The notes under the pieces were generated by a model. It did not search any database. It was not told the origin of the DNA and saw only the letters and a list, made by a program, of their open reading frames with translations. From assembly GCF_000211415.1 (NCBI RefSeq), contig NZ_GL890776.1, positions 478,223 through 536,796 of the forward strand: a stretch of 58,574 nucleotides of DNA. Reading direction: 5' to 3'. Positions 56,114 through 58,574 of this stretch are shown piece by piece. The DNA comes from Enterobacter mori LMG 25706 (lineage in GTDB: Bacteria > Pseudomonadota > Gammaproteobacteria > Enterobacterales > Enterobacteriaceae). The position numbers and the translations under genes were made by a program. The first letter of the stretch is position 1; the number at the start of each line of letters is the position of its first letter.

Positions 56114-57019
56114 TCACTGCGCAACCTGGCAGACTTCGCGCACTTTCTCTCTCAACCAGCGGTGCCCCGGATCCTGCTCCATTCGCGGGTGCCACATCTG
56201 GGAAACCGTAATGGTCCGGGCTTTAAACGGCAGTTCGAAGACGTGCAAATTTTCCGTCATGGTTTGATTGCGCAGATACAGTGCGGGAACCATCGCAATG
56301 AGATCGGACGCCAGCGCCACGGATAACGCCGTCGGGAAGCCCGGCACCACGCTGGCCACTTTACGTTTCATACTCTGTTCCGCCAGAACGTCATCGACAA
56401 AGCCGTGTAACGAACCGTCGGGCGAGGCGACCACATGGCCCCATGACACATAATCGTTGATGCTGATTGCCGACAGCGCGGCCAGCGGATGTCCTTTGCG
56501 TACCGCACCCACAAACCGGTCCTGAAATAACCGCTGCAAACGTATCTCCGGTCCCATGTTGCTCTGTACGCCAATTTCCAGGTCAACCAGCCCCTCACGC
56601 AGGTACCGCGACGTTTTTTCAGGCTTCGGTGCGAAGCGTATACAGACCTCAGGTGCAGCCGCGGCAACGGCGGCAATCAGGGCAGGACCAAAGGCCACCA
56701 CGAAGCCATCATTTGCCCGAATGGTGAAAAGCCGTGCCAGAGTTTGGACGTTAAGCGTCTCGGTGGAGGGCTGGAGCACCGCCCTCGCCTCGTGCACGGC
56801 GTTTCTGGCCCGGTCCCGGGTGGCTTCTGCCCAGGGCGTCAGCACCATGTGACGTCCGGCCCGAACCAGAATCGGATCGCCGGTCACTTCACGCAGCCTG
56901 CTCAGCGTTCGGCTCATGGCGGAGGTGCTCAGGTTTAGACGCCGCGCCGCAGCCGCTACGCTGGCTTCAGCCAGCAAAACGTCGAGGGCAACCAGCAAAT
57001 TGAAATCAGGATCGGTCAC
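56114..57019 (-). CDS. LysR-family transcriptional regulator
   Basis: A 301-residue LysR regulator of the NodD/PecT-like branch: it begins DFNLLVALDVLLAEASVAAAARRLNLS, as two parts NLLVALDVLL and VAAAARRLNLS, followed by SAMSRTLSRLREV. The effector domain fills the rest. It is divergent from an MFS exporter across 117 bases, and probably controls that exporter. No ligand is predicted. Confidence 0.87.
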   Translation of the reverse strand: MTDPDFNLLVALDVLLAEASVAAAARRLNLSTSAMSRTLSRLREVTGDPILVRAGRHMVLTPWAEATRDRARNAVHEARAVLQPSTETLNVQTLARLFTIRANDGFVVAFGPALIAAVAAAAPEVCIRFAPKPEKTSRYLREGLVDLEIGVQSNMGPEIRLQRLFQDRFVGAVRKGHPLAALSAISINDYVSWGHVVASPDGSLHGFVDDVLAEQSMKRKVASVVPGFPTALSVALASDLIAMVPALYLRNQTMTENLHVFELPFKARTITVSQMWHPRMEQDPGHRWLREKVREVCQVAQ

Positions 57020-57136
57020 GTTATCTCCTCATATAAGGCGTTATACGCAACGAATGAGTGCACAGGCTGCGTCTTCCGCCTTGTATACCCCATGATTATA
57101 GTTTCGTCATTACTATTCTTTTCTGGAGTAAATATC

Positions 57137-58522
57137 ATGACGCTGTTTTCAAACCAGCCCGGCGATGAGGGATTACCGGGACATGAACGCGCCCGGGTCA
57201 TGGTCGCGCTGATGACCCCCACGCTGATGGGCGTCTTTGATGGCACCATGATTAACGTAGCGCTGCCGCCCATGGCGAGCGCGATGCAGGTCTCTGCGAA
57301 TGTCGCAGTATGGTTTGCCAACGGTTACCTGCTGTCGGCGGCGATGACGCTGGCTATCTTCGCGGCACTGGCAGCGCGCATGGGCTATCGCCCGGTGTTT
57401 CTGGCGGGTCTTGCGACGTTCACGCTTACCTCCCTCGGCTGCGCGCTGGCGACGACGCCCGACATGCTGATCGGGATGCGCGTTTTGCAAGGCATAGGGG
57501 GGGCGGCCACGTTGAGTATTGCCCCGGCGATACTGCGATCCGTTTTCCCTGGACGACTGCTTGGCCGCGTTCTGGGGCTACACGCCCTGCTGATTGCCGC
57601 CAGCACGGCCCTAGCGCCGGTGCTGGGCGGCACGATCCTGGAGGCGCTGCGCTGGGAATGGCTGTTTGCAATTAACATGGTTCCGGGAAGTGTCGCACTG
57701 CTGCTGGCCTGGAAGGCGTTACCGCGCGGTTCTGCTTCCAGTAAAACGCCCTTCGACACCGCAGGTGCGGTGCTCTCGGCGATGCTGTTAGGTTCGATGA
57801 TCATGACAGCGAACAGTTTCCAGCACGTCAGCCATGAGGCGGCGTTCTGGGCGGGTATTGCCCTGCTCAGCGCCACCGCCTTCATCTGGCATATTCGCCG
57901 CGTCCATAGTCCCCTACTGCCCCCCGTTATCTTCCGCAACGGCCGCTTTACGCTCGCCGCACTCATCTCACTTGCGTCGTTTGTAAGCCAGGGCATCACC
58001 TTTATCGCGCTGCCGTTTCTGTTTCAGAGCGTGTATGGCTACAGCCCGCTGGAATCGGCCCTTCTGTTCACGCCCTGGCCGATTGGGATCGTGTTGATTG
58101 CCCCTCACGCGGGCCGTTGGGCAGATACGATTTCGGCGCCGCTGATTTCCACCATCGGGCTGATGATTTTTGCCGTTGGGTTGATCCTGCTGGCGACGTT
58201 ACCCGCAAGCCCTCCAACATGGGATATCTGCCTGCGCAGTCTGGTGTGCGGTATTGGGTTTGGCTGCTTCCAGAGCCCCAATAATCGGGAGATGCTCGCT
58301 AACGTGGCGCGCGAGAATGCCAGCTATGCGTCCGGGGTATTGTCCATCGTCAGGACCTTCGGGCAGTGTCTGGGGGCGGCCGTGGTAGGCGTTTGGCTGG
58401 CTGCGACGACGGGCTCGGACCAGGCCGTTCATTATGCGCTGTGGACTGCGGTGGTAGCCTCGGCCGGGTCGGTGTTGTTTAGCCTGAGCCGACTGCGCGC
58501 CGCCGTTCGGGCATCAGCCTGA
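57137..58522 (+). CDS. MFS drug-type exporter (DHA2-like)
   Basis: A 461-residue transporter with about 14 hydrophobic segments, as in the DHA2 multidrug family. The first helix has LMGVFDGTMINVALP, a hallmark of the family (Asp with TxxNVALP). The motif-C region is APAILRSVFPGR followed by APVLGG. The ATG at 57137 is chosen because TTCTGGAGTAAATATC precedes it; the open frame extends 45 bases upstream without a good site. A divergent LysR gene is its likely regulator. The substrate is unknown. Confidence 0.87.
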   Translation: MTLFSNQPGDEGLPGHERARVMVALMTPTLMGVFDGTMINVALPPMASAMQVSANVAVWFANGYLLSAAMTLAIFAALAARMGYRPVFLAGLATFTLTSLGCALATTPDMLIGMRVLQGIGGAATLSIAPAILRSVFPGRLLGRVLGLHALLIAASTALAPVLGGTILEALRWEWLFAINMVPGSVALLLAWKALPRGSASSKTPFDTAGAVLSAMLLGSMIMTANSFQHVSHEAAFWAGIALLSATAFIWHIRRVHSPLLPPVIFRNGRFTLAALISLASFVSQGITFIALPFLFQSVYGYSPLESALLFTPWPIGIVLIAPHAGRWADTISAPLISTIGLMIFAVGLILLATLPASPPTWDICLRSLVCGIGFGCFQSPNNREMLANVARENASYASGVLSIVRTFGQCLGAAVVGVWLAATTGSDQAVHYALWTAVVASAGSVLFSLSRLRAAVRASA

Positions 58523-58531
58523 TTCGCCCTG

Positions 58532-58574
58532 CGGCGCTACGCTTGCACAATGTAGGCCGGGTAAGCGCAGCGCC
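58532..58574. repeat. REP (BIME-type) element, cut by window end
   Basis: GGCGCTACGCTTGC (58532-58545) and GCCGGGTAAGCGCAGCGCC (58556-58574) form imperfect inverted arms of the standard enterobacterial REP sequence. They start ten bases after the MFS stop codon. REPs commonly follow operons and protect mRNA 3' ends. The element continues beyond the window. Confidence 0.85.

Noticed and set aside
1..58574. CRISPR arrays, tRNA/rRNA genes, integrase-att islands or prophage
   Set aside because: No regularly spaced repeats, cloverleaf sequences, ribosomal RNA segments, integrase genes or phage structural genes were seen.

Overview
The window looks like chromosomal DNA of an Enterobacter-type member of the Enterobacteriaceae. 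A backbone collinear with the Escherichia coli sotB-yneJ-sad-glsB-yneG-yneF-uxaB-yneE-tam segment runs through it (sotB 10-1206, ptrR/yneJ 12465-13343, sad, glsB, yneG, a diguanylate cyclase in the yneF position, uxaB, yneE, tam 30104-30862). Several accessory blocks interrupt it. The species is inferred from gene content and synteny only. I found no tRNA, rRNA, CRISPR array or intact mobile element.

Layout. (1) 1.4-3.0 kb: a tandem pair of PhzF-family genes. (2) 3.0-12.0 kb: a divergent catabolic cluster. On the minus strand are an Fe-dependent alcohol dehydrogenase, a DapA/NanA-type aldolase, a sodium symporter, a sialidase-fold protein, a YhcH protein and an SDR. On the plus strand are a four-carbon acid-sugar kinase, a PdxA2-type dehydrogenase and a DeoR regulator. 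The combination suggests a catabolic route for a sialic-acid-like or other deoxy-ulosonic sugar ending in a C4 acid; the substrate is unknown. (3) 12.0-25.5 kb: core genes with an inserted chemoreceptor, two GGDEF genes and several GNAT acetyltransferases. (4) 25.7-30.1 kb: an exported hydrolase, a two-component system and a DipZ-like CcdA-thioredoxin fusion. (5) 30.1-34.7 kb: tam, a NUDIX hydrolase, a DeoR regulator with a cytoplasmic GH28 enzyme, and small accessory genes.

(6) 34.9-43.3 kb is the most interesting part. It is a defence island bordered by broken IS3-family transposase fragments and other gene debris. All five intact genes lie on the minus strand. First comes a three-domain protein with nucleoside phosphorylase-like, SLOG-like and TIR domains. 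Next are three overlapping genes with the layout of the Detocs defence system: a large kinase-like sensor, a free receiver, and a receiver fused to a nucleoside phosphorylase. Last is a SLATT membrane protein. The Detocs-like genes are conspicuously A+T-rich beside the rest. The TIR-SLOG-phosphorylase chain could combine signal maker, signal sensor and nucleotide-destroying effector in one polypeptide, and is my best candidate for an undescribed system.

(7) 43.7-47.6 kb: an exported Cys-nucleophile hydrolase with a divergent AraC regulator, then a two-gene pair of unknown function that could be a toxin/immunity set. (8) 47.6-56.1 kb: the complete cusCFBA / cusRS copper-silver efflux locus with a clear CusR-box palindrome. 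(9) 56.1-58.5 kb: a LysR regulator divergent from an MFS drug-type exporter, and a REP element at the window edge.
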